From Cupriavidus oxalaticus (GTDB lineage Bacteria > Pseudomonadota > Gammaproteobacteria > Burkholderiales > Burkholderiaceae), in assembly GCF_016894385.1 (NCBI RefSeq), contig NZ_CP069812.1:682001-746000 (forward strand): 64,000 nt of DNA, given 5' to 3'. Within the stretch, counting starts at the first letter, position 1. Every line of letters begins with the position of its first letter. Of this stretch, positions 46,699 through 57,010 are shown piece after piece. The translations under genes were made by a program, and so were the position numbers. Under the pieces are notes generated by a model. It worked only from the letters and a program-made list of their open reading frames with translations, did no database searches and had not been told where the DNA came from.

Positions 46699-47982
46699 AT
46701 GCAGGCCATGACGACTACCACCTCTCCCGGCTTGTCTTCCGCCCCCGCGCCGACGCAGCAAGCCGGCGTCCGCTGGCGCGTGCTGGCCGTGTTCTCGCTG
46801 GGCTTCCTGGTGTCCTATGTATTCCGCGGTGTCAACCTGGGCTTCGCGCCGCACCTGACGCGCGAACTGGGGCTCAATGCCGGCGACCTGGGTTTGCTCA
46901 CCAGCTTCTATTTCCTCGGCTTTGCCTGTGCCCAGCTGCCCGCCGGCATCCTGCTGGACCGCTACGGCCCGCGCCGCACCGAGGCGGCGATGCTGCTGGT
47001 GGCCGTGGCCGGCTCGCTGGTGTTTGCGCTGGCGCCGGGCATGGCGGGGCTGGCCGCCGGCCGGCTGCTGATCGGCGTGGGCGTATCGGTGTGCCTGGGC
47101 GCCGCCATCCAGGCGCTGTCGATGTGGTTCCCGCTGTCGCGCATGCCGTTGCTCAACGGCGTGGTGATGGCGATCGGCGGGCTCGGCGCGGTGCTGGTCG
47201 GCACCCCGCTGTCGTGGCTGCTGTCGCTGACGGACTGGCGCACGATCAGCGCCGGGCTGGCCTGCATGTCGCTGGCGATGGCGGCGCTGTTGTGGTTCAG
47301 CGTGCCCGACAAGCCGCGCGCCGGCAAGGAAAGCCTGCGCGAGCAACTGCGCGGCACGCGCCAGATCCTGGCCAGCGAGCGCTTCTGGCGCGTGGTGCCG
47401 CTGACGCTGCTGAACCAGGGCGTGTTCCTGGCGGTGCAGACGCTGTGGGTCGGTGCCTTCCTGCGCGACGTGCCGGGCTTCGATCCGGCCACCAGTGCGC
47501 GGCTGGTTTCGGTGATCGGGTTCGCGATGATGGCGGGCTGCGTCGGCTCGGGCTGGGCGGCGCGCCACCTGGAGCGCATCGGCGTCAGCCTCTATGCCTT
47601 TGCCGGCATCGGCATGACCGGCTTTATCGTGGTGCAGGCGCTGCTGATGGCGCAGGTGCCGCTGCCGCCGGTGCTGCTGTGGGCGGCCTACGGCGTGTTC
47701 GGCTCCAGCGGCATCCTGACCTACGCGGTGCTGGCACGCAGCTTCCCCGACGCGCTGATCGGGCGGGCCACCACGGCGCTGACGCTGACGGTGTTCCTGG
47801 CGACCTTTGCGTGCCAGGTCGGGGTGGGGTTCGTGCTGGACCTGTGGCCGTCCAGCGGCGGCCACTACCCGAAGGCGGCGCACCTGGCGGCGTGGGGCGG
47901 GCTGGTGGCGCTGCAGGTGCTGGCGGCGCTGTGGTACCTGATGGGCGCACGGCGGGCGCCGGCGGGTGCCGGTGCCCGATGA
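46699..47982 (+). CDS. MFS transporter
   Basis: A 427-residue carrier with about twelve membrane segments; FRGVNLGFAPHLTRELGLNAGDLGLLTSF and LLDRYGPRRTEAAMLL (the MFS loop 2-3 motif) are visible. It resembles cyanate/nitrate or drug-type MFS proteins without clear membership. ATG 46699 was chosen because GGGGA lies five bases upstream; in-frame ATGs at 46663, 46687 and 46708 are possible. Divergent from the LysR gene, which is probably its regulator. The substrate is unknown. Confidence 0.82.
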   Translation: MQAMTTTTSPGLSSAPAPTQQAGVRWRVLAVFSLGFLVSYVFRGVNLGFAPHLTRELGLNAGDLGLLTSFYFLGFACAQLPAGILLDRYGPRRTEAAMLLVAVAGSLVFALAPGMAGLAAGRLLIGVGVSVCLGAAIQALSMWFPLSRMPLLNGVVMAIGGLGAVLVGTPLSWLLSLTDWRTISAGLACMSLAMAALLWFSVPDKPRAGKESLREQLRGTRQILASERFWRVVPLTLLNQGVFLAVQTLWVGAFLRDVPGFDPATSARLVSVIGFAMMAGCVGSGWAARHLERIGVSLYAFAGIGMTGFIVVQALLMAQVPLPPVLLWAAYGVFGSSGILTYAVLARSFPDALIGRATTALTLTVFLATFACQVGVGFVLDLWPSSGGHYPKAAHLAAWGGLVALQVLAALWYLMGARRAPAGAGAR

Positions 47983-48007
47983 AGCCTGCGCGGGTGGGCC
48001 CTATGCA

Positions 48008-48673
48008 TCAGTAGATGCCAGGCACCGCGCGAAACCGGACTTTCTCGCGATACTGGCGGTATTCGGGGTCGTCGGACAGCAACGCCTCTTCCCGATTGAT
48101 CCGCACGGCCTGAAGTGCATACAGGCCGGTGTAGACCAGCAGGTTTTGCAGTCCGAAGTTCGTGAGCAGGAAGCCGACGTCAGCGATGAGGTAGCCCAGG
48201 TAGATCGGATGCCGCACGAACCGGTAAGCCCCGTGCGACACGATCCCGCGGTTGGCAGGCAGTATTCCGAACGAGAAGCGCAGCGTCAGCTTGGCGTAGA
48301 TCTGCCATGAAATCCCGACAAGCTGCAGGCACGCTCCGACGATTTCCGGCGCTAGGTGTTGCCCGGGTGCCAGCTGGATGCCAAGGAAATAGTAGGAAGC
48401 GCCCAATGAGCACAGGACTGTGATTGGATTCCAGTCCCGCTTTTTTGGCACCCGGACAAAAAGGGACAGTCCGACTGTCAGGCAATTTGCAATCACCAGC
48501 AGCAGCAAGGTGATGCGCGATGGATCGGCCAGCCACTGCCTGATCGCCACATAGGCGAACACGCCCAGCACAAGGGCAGTGGAACTCCTGAGTACCACCT
48601 CCAACAGGACTTCCCGAAGGTTGCTCTTGGGTGCTGCGTCGGCCCGATCGTTTGCCGCCAGGATTTCTGACAT
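48008..48673 (-). CDS. isoprenylcysteine carboxyl methyltransferase-like membrane protein
   Basis: A 221-residue protein with about five membrane segments and the ICMT/PEMT signature RGIVSHGAYRFVRHPIYLGYLI followed by an EE near the C-terminus (INREEALL). In the family this region binds S-adenosylmethionine. Bacterial members methylate lipids or are of unknown substrate. Convergent with the MFS gene, 25 bp apart; no operon partner. Confidence 0.83.
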   Translation of the reverse strand: MSEILAANDRADAAPKSNLREVLLEVVLRSSTALVLGVFAYVAIRQWLADPSRITLLLLVIANCLTVGLSLFVRVPKKRDWNPITVLCSLGASYYFLGIQLAPGQHLAPEIVGACLQLVGISWQIYAKLTLRFSFGILPANRGIVSHGAYRFVRHPIYLGYLIADVGFLLTNFGLQNLLVYTGLYALQAVRINREEALLSDDPEYRQYREKVRFRAVPGIY

Positions 48674-48809
48674 GGTTTCCCCCGTTTATCCAGCGGAATC
48701 TTCGCTCCGCCGTGATGCCTGCTTGTGCACCAAGCGTAGCGTCATGGCTCCGGAGGCCATATCGGGCAAAAGTATGTTTCACCCGTGAACGCCCGCGCAG
48801 GGAATCCGA

Positions 48810-49313
48810 TCAGATCACGACCGGCCGGTCATCCAGCTCATTGGGGTTGTGCCCGCCGTCAGACGGGAAATGGTGGGCCAGCAGCTCGTGGATGCGCGCC
48901 ACCGTGACCAGCACCGGTGCCACCGACAGGTCCTGCTTCAGGCCGTGCGCCAGTTCGTCGCATAGTTCGCGCCATACCGCCGGCCCCACGCTGGCGTCGA
49001 TGCCGCGGTCGGCCAGCAGTTCGACGGCGTGGTCGGCCAGGTTGATATAGAGCAGCACACCGGTATGGTCGGCGGTATTCCAGACTTCCAGCGCGCCGAA
49101 CAGGAAGCGGGCGCGCTCGCGCGGGGTCACGCCGGCCCAGGCGTGACCCAGCGGCAGGCTGGCTTCGATGACCACGCGGATCTCGCCGCGATGGCGCGAC
49201 TCGCCGGCATGCACGGCCGCATGGAGCTGCTGCTGGGCCTCGGCCGGGAAGTGCCTGCGCGCGGTGCCGGCGGTGGTGGCGAAATGATGCAGGGCGCGTC
49301 GGAGATGGGGCAT
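48810..49313 (-). CDS. small TPM-domain protein
   Basis: A 167-residue soluble protein of the TPM (YgcG/DUF477) type: GEIRVVIEASLPLGHAWAG and the LLYINLADHAVELLADRGI block are characteristic. It has no signal peptide or membrane segment. ATG 49313 has AAGGACC upstream. Third gene of the lemA - TPM - TPM set, 19 bp after the larger TPM protein. The function of the family is not firmly known. Confidence 0.83.
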   Translation of the reverse strand: MPHLRRALHHFATTAGTARRHFPAEAQQQLHAAVHAGESRHRGEIRVVIEASLPLGHAWAGVTPRERARFLFGALEVWNTADHTGVLLYINLADHAVELLADRGIDASVGPAVWRELCDELAHGLKQDLSVAPVLVTVARIHELLAHHFPSDGGHNPNELDDRPVVI

Positions 49314-49332
49314 GGTCGTCGGTCCTTGTTTG

Positions 49333-50217
49333 TCACCAGTTGCCGGACGCGCCGCCGCCATCGAAGCCGCCGCCGCCTCCGCCGCTGAAGCCGCCACCAC
49401 CACCACCACCACCGCCGAAACCGCCTCCGAAGCCGCCGCCGCGCCGCCCCCAGTCCTGCCCCATGCCGTAGCCGCCCAGCCCGCCCAGGCCGCCGGCGAT
49501 CACGTCGCGGCCGCGCCGGGTGGTGACGATCTGCGGCCCGCGCGAGCGCCGCATGGCGCCGATAAAGAAGAACAGGATGATCGCCAGCGGAAACAGCACC
49601 GGCAGCCAGTCGGCCAGCGCCGAGGATTGCTGCGGCTTGCGCGGCTGCGGCCCGGCCAGGCCTTCCTTGTCGATGGTGGCCTGGATGGCGGAAATGCCCG
49701 CCGCCAGCCCGCCGTAGAAGTCGTTCTGGCGGAAGTGCGGCGCCATCACGTCCTGCAGGATGCGCTTGGACATGGCATCGGTCAGCGATCCCTGCACGCC
49801 GCGCCCGACCTCGAGCCGCATCTTGCGCAGGCCCGGCGGATTGTCCTTGGCGATCAGCACGATCACGCCGTCGTCGATGCCCTTGCGCCCGGCGCGCCAG
49901 GCGTCGGCCACGCGGATGCTGTAGGCGTCGATGGGCTCGGGCTCGGTGGTCGGCACCATCAGCACGAAGATCTGGCTGCCGCGCTGCTGCTCGTATTCGG
50001 CGAGCACGTTTTCCAGCGCGGTGCGCTGCTGCGTGTTGAGCGTGCCGGTCAGGTCGGTGACGCGCTGGGTCAGCGGCGGCACCGGCACGAAGCCGTCGGC
50101 CGCCAGCGCCGGCGCGCACAGCCATGCCGCCAGCCACAGCAGCAGCGCGGCCAGCCCGGTGCGCCAGGAGGACGGCTGCTGCGAACGGCCGCTGGTCAGG
50201 CCGCTGGTCAGGCCCAT
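49333..50217 (-). CDS. TPM-domain membrane protein (YgcG-like) with Gly-rich tail
   Basis: A 294-residue protein: signal peptide ending at LAADG (about 39), TPM domain at about 45-175 with RVTDLTGTLN and DDGVIVLIAKDN, one membrane helix (about 205-225), and a tail from about 248 of almost pure glycine with Phe and Ser. The domain faces the periplasm. Paired with lemA upstream (10 bp) and a small TPM gene downstream, a common arrangement in proteobacteria. Confidence 0.88.
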   Translation of the reverse strand: MGLTSGLTSGRSQQPSSWRTGLAALLLWLAAWLCAPALAADGFVPVPPLTQRVTDLTGTLNTQQRTALENVLAEYEQQRGSQIFVLMVPTTEPEPIDAYSIRVADAWRAGRKGIDDGVIVLIAKDNPPGLRKMRLEVGRGVQGSLTDAMSKRILQDVMAPHFRQNDFYGGLAAGISAIQATIDKEGLAGPQPRKPQQSSALADWLPVLFPLAIILFFFIGAMRRSRGPQIVTTRRGRDVIAGGLGGLGGYGMGQDWGRRGGGFGGGFGGGGGGGGGFSGGGGGGFDGGGASGNW

Positions 50218-50227
50218 GGCCGCTGCC

Positions 50228-50854
50228 TCAGAACTTGACCGCCGGCGGCGTCGAGATGGCCTTCTCGTTGTCCACCGTGAACGACGGCTTGACCGGGTAC
50301 TTGAAGATCATCGCGGTCAGGTTGGTGGGGAAGCTGCGCGCCAGGATGTTGAAGTCCTGCACCGCGGCGATATAGCGCTGGCGCGCCACGGTGATGCGGT
50401 TCTCGGTGCCTTCAAGCTGCGACTGCAGGTCGCGGAAGGAGGCGTCGGCCTTCAGTTGCGGGTAGTTCTCGGACACGGCCAGCAGGCGCGACAGCGCGCC
50501 GGACAGTTCGCCCTGCGCCTGCTGGAAGCGCTTGAACGCTTCCGGGTCGTTCAGGGTCTCGGGCGAGACCTGGATGCTGGTGGCGGCGGCGCGCGCCCTG
50601 GTCACCGCTTCGAGCGTCTCGCGCTCGTGCGTGGCGTAGCCCTTGACGGTATTGACCAGGTTGGGGATCAGGTCGGCGCGGCGCTGGTACTGGTTGATGA
50701 CCTCGCTCCAGGCCGCCTTGACCGCCTCGTCCTTGGCCTGGAAGTCGTTGTAGCCGCAGGCGCTCAGCAGGCTGGCCATGGCCGCCAGGAGCAGCCAGCG
50801 CAGCACGGGCAGCGGCGAGCGCGTCGACGAAAACAAGGAGGAAGAGGCACGCAT
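50228..50854 (-). CDS. lemA: LemA-family lipoprotein
   Basis: A 208-residue LemA protein. The lipobox LLSAC gives lipidated Cys33, and the mature part is a helical bundle with VINQYQRRADLIPNLVNTVKGYA, the family hallmark. ATG 50854 has GGAG eight bases upstream. First gene of the lemA - TPM - TPM set. The role is poorly defined in the family; envelope association is likely. Confidence 0.9.
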   Translation of the reverse strand: MRASSSLFSSTRSPLPVLRWLLLAAMASLLSACGYNDFQAKDEAVKAAWSEVINQYQRRADLIPNLVNTVKGYATHERETLEAVTRARAAATSIQVSPETLNDPEAFKRFQQAQGELSGALSRLLAVSENYPQLKADASFRDLQSQLEGTENRITVARQRYIAAVQDFNILARSFPTNLTAMIFKYPVKPSFTVDNEKAISTPPAVKF

Positions 50855-50935
50855 CTTGAGACTCCGCAGGTAGGCGTGGTGGCCATGGATAGGCGAGTCC
50901 CAAGTGTAGCGCACCGCCCATCTGCCGGGCGACGG

Positions 50936-50963
50936 GCAGGCGACGCCCCGGCGCGTCGCCTGC
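50936..50963. other. 11-bp hairpin between hemL and lemA
   Basis: GCAGGCGACGC, CCCGGC loop, GCGTCGCCTGC: perfect stem, 10 bp downstream of the hemL stop. No T run follows on the minus strand, so it may be a weak or rho-assisted terminator or a message-stabilising end. Confidence 0.6.
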
Positions 50964-50973
50964 GGGCGGGGTC

Positions 50974-52266
<1,293 letters not shown>

Positions 52267-52492
52267 GGCGTTGATTGGGATCAAGGACTGCTGGGAACGT
52301 GGCGGCGCGGCCGGCGTCTCGTCGACATGCAGGCAATACCGTGGAATTTCACGGCAATTGACTGCCAATCCGGCGCTAACATGCGCGAACACGGCGGAAC
52401 TGGCACGATTCTGGCGATCGCCGGCTGGCGCGGGCGGCACGGTTTCGGTACCATCTGCGCTGGATTTTAATGGAGAGTGGCCAGAGCCTGTT

Positions 52493-52663
52493 ATGGAATA
52501 CAAGACTTGGATGTGCCTGATCTGCGGCTGGATCTACGACGAAGCCGCAGGCGCGCCGGAAGACGGCATCGCCCCGGGAACCCGGTGGGAAGACGTGCCC
52601 ATCAACTGGACCTGCCCGGAATGCGGCGCGCGCAAGGAAGATTTCGAGATGGTGGCCATCTGA
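52493..52663 (+). CDS. rubredoxin
   Basis: A 56-residue rubredoxin with four iron-binding cysteines, Cys8 and Cys11 (CLIC) and Cys41 and Cys44 (CPEC). The protein carries one iron for single-electron transfer. ATG 52493 gives the family length; the binding site upstream is weak. It precedes the Pil-Chp operon by 372 bp, as in many Burkholderiales. Confidence 0.95.
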   Translation: MEYKTWMCLICGWIYDEAAGAPEDGIAPGTRWEDVPINWTCPECGARKEDFEMVAI

Positions 52664-53035
52664 CGCTGGCCGCCATCCGGCACGACGCCAGCTTGCGCGC
52701 CATCGAAGCTTCATAGAAAGCCGCCACACTGGCAGCGCGCGTCGCGCCGATACGACAGAACGCCATCAAGGGCCCGCCGCCCCGGATTGACGGCCCACCG
52801 GCGTCTTGTCACACTCTGTTGCAAATTATGTGGCCGTCCATCCGCCATTGGTGGGGAAGACGGCAGGCAGGTGCGGGTTCCACGCACCGCCACTGCCGGG
52901 TCCGGCCCGGCCTTGAAGGGAAGCAGAATCATTTTTCGGGGGTCCGTCGGGGCGCGCATGGGTCGCGCTGCTCCGCACGGGTGTTCTCTAGTGTTTGCCG
53001 GCGCGCCGCATGGCGTGGCCGGTCGCGGGAACAAC
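52664..53035. other. rubredoxin/pilG gap
   Basis: No gene. TTGTCA at 52806 with AT-rich bases 15 bp later is a weak promoter candidate; nothing else stands out. Confidence 0.5.
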
Positions 53036-53536
53036 ATGCGGGTCGCTCAAACAGAAGAAAACCAGCGGGTCAATGCCGCCGGCGCCAGCATTGCGGCGCC
53101 TGGCGTACCAATGCCGGACACCCGGGCGCACGCGCGCCGCAAGGTGCTGGTCATCGACGATTCCAGCACCATCCGCCGCACCGCGGAGATCTTCCTGTCG
53201 CAGGCGGGATACCAGGTATTGCTGGCCGAGGACGGCTTCGAGGCGCTGGCCAAGGTCGGCGAGCTGCATCCGGACCTGGTCTTCTGCGACATCCTGATGC
53301 CCCGGCTGGACGGGTACCAGACCTGCTCCCTGATCAAGAAAAGCCCGCGCTTCCACGCCATCCCCGTGATCATGCTGTCCTCGCGCGACGGCGTGTTCGA
53401 CCGCTCGCGCGGCCGCCTGGTGGGGGCGCATGACCATCTGGCCAAGCCGTTCACCCGCGAAACGCTGCTGCATGCCGTGCAGGCCTGCCTGCCGCTCCGC
53501 GCTGACGTGGCGGAAAAGGCTTTGCCGGCATGCTGA
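53036..53536 (+). CDS. pilG: PilG-like response regulator of the Pil-Chp system
   Basis: A 166-residue protein: a 35-residue variable N-terminus and a CheY-like receiver with Asp41-Asp42, phosphoacceptor Asp85 (VFCDILMPR) and Lys137 (HLAKPF). No output domain. ATG 53036 follows GGGAAC; a shorter start at 53111 is possible. In type IV pilus chemotaxis PilG controls pilus extension. First gene of pilG-pilH-pilI-pilJ-pilL. Confidence 0.88.
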   Translation: MRVAQTEENQRVNAAGASIAAPGVPMPDTRAHARRKVLVIDDSSTIRRTAEIFLSQAGYQVLLAEDGFEALAKVGELHPDLVFCDILMPRLDGYQTCSLIKKSPRFHAIPVIMLSSRDGVFDRSRGRLVGAHDHLAKPFTRETLLHAVQACLPLRADVAEKALPAC

Positions 53537-53563
53537 CGGCCTGAACGAACCGAAGGAAACCTC

Positions 53564-53935
53564 ATGACTGCCATCAACAAGATCCTGATCGTCGACGATT
53601 CCCCGACCGAAGCGCTGTTCATGTCCGACCTGCTCGGCAAGCGCGGCTTCAAGGTCTCGGTCGCCGGCAACAGCGACCAGGCCTTCGCGCGCCTGGAATC
53701 GGAAAGCTTCGACCTGATCCTCATGGACGTGGTGATGCCCGGCCAGAACGGCTACCAGGCGACCCGCGCGATCAAGCGCGACGACCGCTTCAAGGACATC
53801 CCCGTGATCATGTGCACCAGCAAGGGACTGGACACCGACCGTATCTGGGGGATGCGCCAGGGCGCGTCGGACTACATCGTCAAGCCGGTCGACGGCGAGG
53901 AACTGCTGGGCAAGATCGCCGCGCTGGCGCACTGA
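53564..53935 (+). CDS. pilH: PilH-like response regulator of the Pil-Chp system
   Basis: A 123-residue receiver-only protein: Asp11-Asp12, phosphoacceptor Asp55 (ILMDVVMPG) and Lys105 region IVKPVDG. AAGGAA lies before the ATG. Second gene of the operon, 27 bp after pilG; PilH opposes PilG in twitching motility. Confidence 0.9.
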   Translation: MTAINKILIVDDSPTEALFMSDLLGKRGFKVSVAGNSDQAFARLESESFDLILMDVVMPGQNGYQATRAIKRDDRFKDIPVIMCTSKGLDTDRIWGMRQGASDYIVKPVDGEELLGKIAALAH

Positions 53936-53987
53936 GCCGCCAGCGCCGGCCGTACGGGATGCCACTACCAGTACCGGGGACCGCCAC

Positions 53988-54548
53988 ATGAATGCGCCAC
54001 GCCAAGACCTACGCGCCCGCCACACCCGCCTGCAGGACTACCAGGCCATGCTGGCCCGGCGCCTGCGCGAGGCGCGCAGCCTGCCCGCCGCAGACAGCTA
54101 CCTGGCGCTGCAGATCGGCGCGCGCCACTGGCTGCTGCCGCTGGCGGAGACCGGCGAGGTGCTCGACATGCGCCAGCCCAGCCGCGTGCCGCTGACACAG
54201 CCGTGGTACAGCGGCCTGGTCAATGCGCGCGGCAGCCTGCTCGGCGTGATCGATTTCAGCCTGTTCTGCGGCGGCGCGCCCACGCCGGTGCAGCCCGGCA
54301 GCAAGCTGGTGGTGCTGTCGCGCCAGGTGGAGCGTGCCTGCGCGATCGTGGCCACGCGCGTGGCGGGCTTGCGCCATGCCCCGGACCTGGGCCTGCCGCA
54401 TGGGGAGGCGGCGCAAGGACACGATGAGGTGGCGGCCTGGGAGGGCCAGCGCTTCGCGGACCGCGACGGGCGCGACTGGCAGGTGCTCGACGTGCGCGCG
54501 CTGCTGGAGGCGCCGGCGTTCCTGCAGGTGGGCCGCAGCGCGGCCTGA
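53988..54548 (+). CDS. pilI: PilI-like CheW adaptor of the Pil-Chp system
   Basis: A 186-residue CheW-domain protein (about 25-175): [21 protein letters not shown] and [18 protein letters not shown] match the CheW fold. It links the receptor PilJ to the kinase PilL. ATG 53988 has GGGGA upstream; 52 bp after pilH and 115 bp before pilJ. Confidence 0.9.
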   Translation: MNAPRQDLRARHTRLQDYQAMLARRLREARSLPAADSYLALQIGARHWLLPLAETGEVLDMRQPSRVPLTQPWYSGLVNARGSLLGVIDFSLFCGGAPTPVQPGSKLVVLSRQVERACAIVATRVAGLRHAPDLGLPHGEAAQGHDEVAAWEGQRFADRDGRDWQVLDVRALLEAPAFLQVGRSAA

Positions 54549-54663
54549 GGCCGGCGCGCGCAGCGCCACGCCGCAAGCGGGCAAAGAGCACGCGCCGGCC
54601 CCGGGCTGGCGCACCCGGCACGAGCCGCCGGGCACAACAACGAATAACACGGAAGAGGGTGCC

Positions 54664-56850
54664 ATGGGTTTCAAGACATTCAGCCTGGGCCGGCGTGCGC
54701 CGGCAGCCGATGCCGCCGCTGCGGCCGCCGGGTCCGCCGGGTCCGCCGGGGCCGCCGCAGCCGCCGGGCTCGGCGCCACGCCAATGGAGCACGTGTCGGC
54801 ATGGCTGGGCCGCCTGCCGTTCTCGTCGCAGCAGCGGGCGCTGACGGTGGGCGTGGTGGTGTCGCTGGTGGCGCTGCTGGGCTCGGTGTACCTGGACAAC
54901 CGCATCGCCAACAATGCGGCCGCGCAGATCGAGATCGCGGGCGACATGCTGATGCACTCGCAGCGCCTGGGCAAGGCGGTGCCGGTGGCGCTGCTGGGCA
55001 ATGCGCAGGCCTTCACGCAGCTGCGCGAATCCAAGGAGACGCTGGCAAAGGACCTGAAGGCGCTGCAGGCCGGCAGTGACGAGAAACGCGTGCGCGCCAC
55101 CACGGGCGATGCCGCGCCGCTGCTGGAGACCGCCATGACGTCGTGGAAGCGCTCCGAGAAGAGCGCGGCCGACGTGCTGGCCCAGCAGCCGGTGCTGACC
55201 ACCATCGGCCAGACCCTGCAGGTCTTCAACGCCTCGAACCCGGAACTGCTGGAAGCCGCCGAGCAGGTGGCCGCGATCAAGCTGCAGTCCGGCGCCAATG
55301 CGCGCGAGGTGGCGGCCTCCGCCCAGCTGGTGATGCTGACGCAGCGCCTGGGCAAGAACCTGAACGAGTTCCTGGCCGGCGAAGGCGTCAACCCCGAGAC
55401 CGCCTTCCTGCTCGGCAAGGACACCAACACCTTCCGCGAGACGCTGGACGGGCTGATGAACGGCAGCGAGGCGCTGCGCCTGAATGCGGCCACCGACGAC
55501 GAGACGCGTGGCTACCTGAAGCAGCTGTCGCAGCGTTTCGACGCGGTGCAGAAGACCACCCAGACCATCCTGCAGAACCTGCCCGGCCTGATCGCCGCCA
55601 AGCGCGCGCAGCAGCAGATCTTCAACGACAACGAGGCGCTGCGCGGCGAGCTGTCGGCCTTGCAGCGCGCCTATGCCGAGTCGGCGCGCTCGCGCCCGGT
55701 GACGCTGGGCGCGACCGTGGTGTCGGCGCTGCTGACGCTGCTGTGCCTGGTGGGCCTGGCCGCGCTGTACCTGCGCGATTCGCGCATGCGCGCGCTCGAA
55801 GCCGAGGCGCGCGAACGCGAGGCCGAAGCGCGCCGCCTCGATGAAAAGCGCAACAACGACAATACCCAGAAGGCCATTCTGCAGCTGATGAACGAGCTGC
55901 AGGACATCGCCGACGGCGACCTGACGCGGCAGGCCACGGTGACCGAGGACATCACCGGCGCCATCGCCGACTCGGTCAACTACACCGTGGAAGAACTGCG
56001 CGAGCTGGTCGGCCGGGTGCAGCAGACCGCCGGCGAGGTGACGCAGGCTTCGGGGCAGGTGCAGGCCACCTCGACCCAGCTGGTGTCGACCACCGAGGAG
56101 CAGTCGCGCCAGATCCGCCAGACCGGCGAATCGGTGGTGGAGATGGCCGACCGCATCACGCAGGTATCGCGCGGCGCGGCGGAGTCGGCCAATGTCGCAC
56201 GTGCCTCGCTGTCTGCCGCCGAGCAGGGGCAGCAGGCGGTGCAGAACGCCATCACCGGCATGAACGACATCCGCGAGCAGATCCAGGAGACCTCCAAGCG
56301 GATCAAGCGCCTGGGCGAGTCGTCGCAGGAGATCGGTGAAATCGTCGAGCTGATTTCCGACATTACCGAGCAGACCAACGTGCTGGCACTGAACGCCGCC
56401 ATCCAGGCCGCCTCGGCCGGCGAAGCCGGACGCGGCTTCTCGGTGGTGGCCGAGGAAGTGCAGCGGCTGGCCGAACGCTCCGGCGAGGCCACCAAGCAGA
56501 TCGGCGCGCTGATTCGCACCATCCAGACCGATACCCAGGACGCCGTGCACGCCATGGAGCGCAGCACGCAGGGCGTGGTCGAAGGCGCGCGCCTGTCCGA
56601 CAACGCCGGCGCGGCGCTGGTCGAGATCGGCCGCGTGTCGCGCCAGCTGGCGGAGCTGATCGAGCAGATCTCGCAGTCCACCTCGCACGAGGCCGACCTT
56701 GCCACCACCGTGGCGCGCCATATCGAACGCATCCTGCAGGTTACCGAGCAGACCACCAGCGGCACGCGCCAGACCGCGCAATCCGTGCGCCAGCTGACGC
56801 TGCTGACCGAGGAGCTGCGCAACTCGGTGTCGCGCTTCAAGATCGCCTGA
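54664..56850 (+). CDS. pilJ: PilJ-like chemoreceptor of the Pil-Chp system
   Basis: A 728-residue receptor: an Ala/Gly-rich N-terminal stretch coded by tandem 9-nt repeats, a first membrane helix at about 59-77, a periplasmic part built of type IV pili methyl-accepting domains ([13 protein letters not shown] and [14 protein letters not shown]), a second helix at about 345-365 and a HAMP/methyl-accepting C-terminus with [25 protein letters not shown] near 570-595. It senses surface contact and signals through PilI to PilL. ATG 54664 has GGAAGAGG upstream. Confidence 0.92.
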   Translation: MGFKTFSLGRRAPAADAAAAAAGSAGSAGAAAAAGLGATPMEHVSAWLGRLPFSSQQRALTVGVVVSLVALLGSVYLDNRIANNAAAQIEIAGDMLMHSQRLGKAVPVALLGNAQAFTQLRESKETLAKDLKALQAGSDEKRVRATTGDAAPLLETAMTSWKRSEKSAADVLAQQPVLTTIGQTLQVFNASNPELLEAAEQVAAIKLQSGANAREVAASAQLVMLTQRLGKNLNEFLAGEGVNPETAFLLGKDTNTFRETLDGLMNGSEALRLNAATDDETRGYLKQLSQRFDAVQKTTQTILQNLPGLIAAKRAQQQIFNDNEALRGELSALQRAYAESARSRPVTLGATVVSALLTLLCLVGLAALYLRDSRMRALEAEAREREAEARRLDEKRNNDNTQKAILQLMNELQDIADGDLTRQATVTEDITGAIADSVNYTVEELRELVGRVQQTAGEVTQASGQVQATSTQLVSTTEEQSRQIRQTGESVVEMADRITQVSRGAAESANVARASLSAAEQGQQAVQNAITGMNDIREQIQETSKRIKRLGESSQEIGEIVELISDITEQTNVLALNAAIQAASAGEAGRGFSVVAEEVQRLAERSGEATKQIGALIRTIQTDTQDAVHAMERSTQGVVEGARLSDNAGAALVEIGRVSRQLAELIEQISQSTSHEADLATTVARHIERILQVTEQTTSGTRQTAQSVRQLTLLTEELRNSVSRFKIA

Positions 56851-57010
56851 GGGGCCGGATGTCGCCTGCGACCGCTTCCGCGCAGCGCGGTAACTGGCGC
56901 CACCGCCGCCACCGCCATCTTCGCGCCTGCCAACCAGCCAACCCAGCGCCTGCCTGCCGCCGCGGCGGGCCGCCCGCGGCCGCCCTGGCGGCGCCGCACT
57001 GGAAGCCGTC

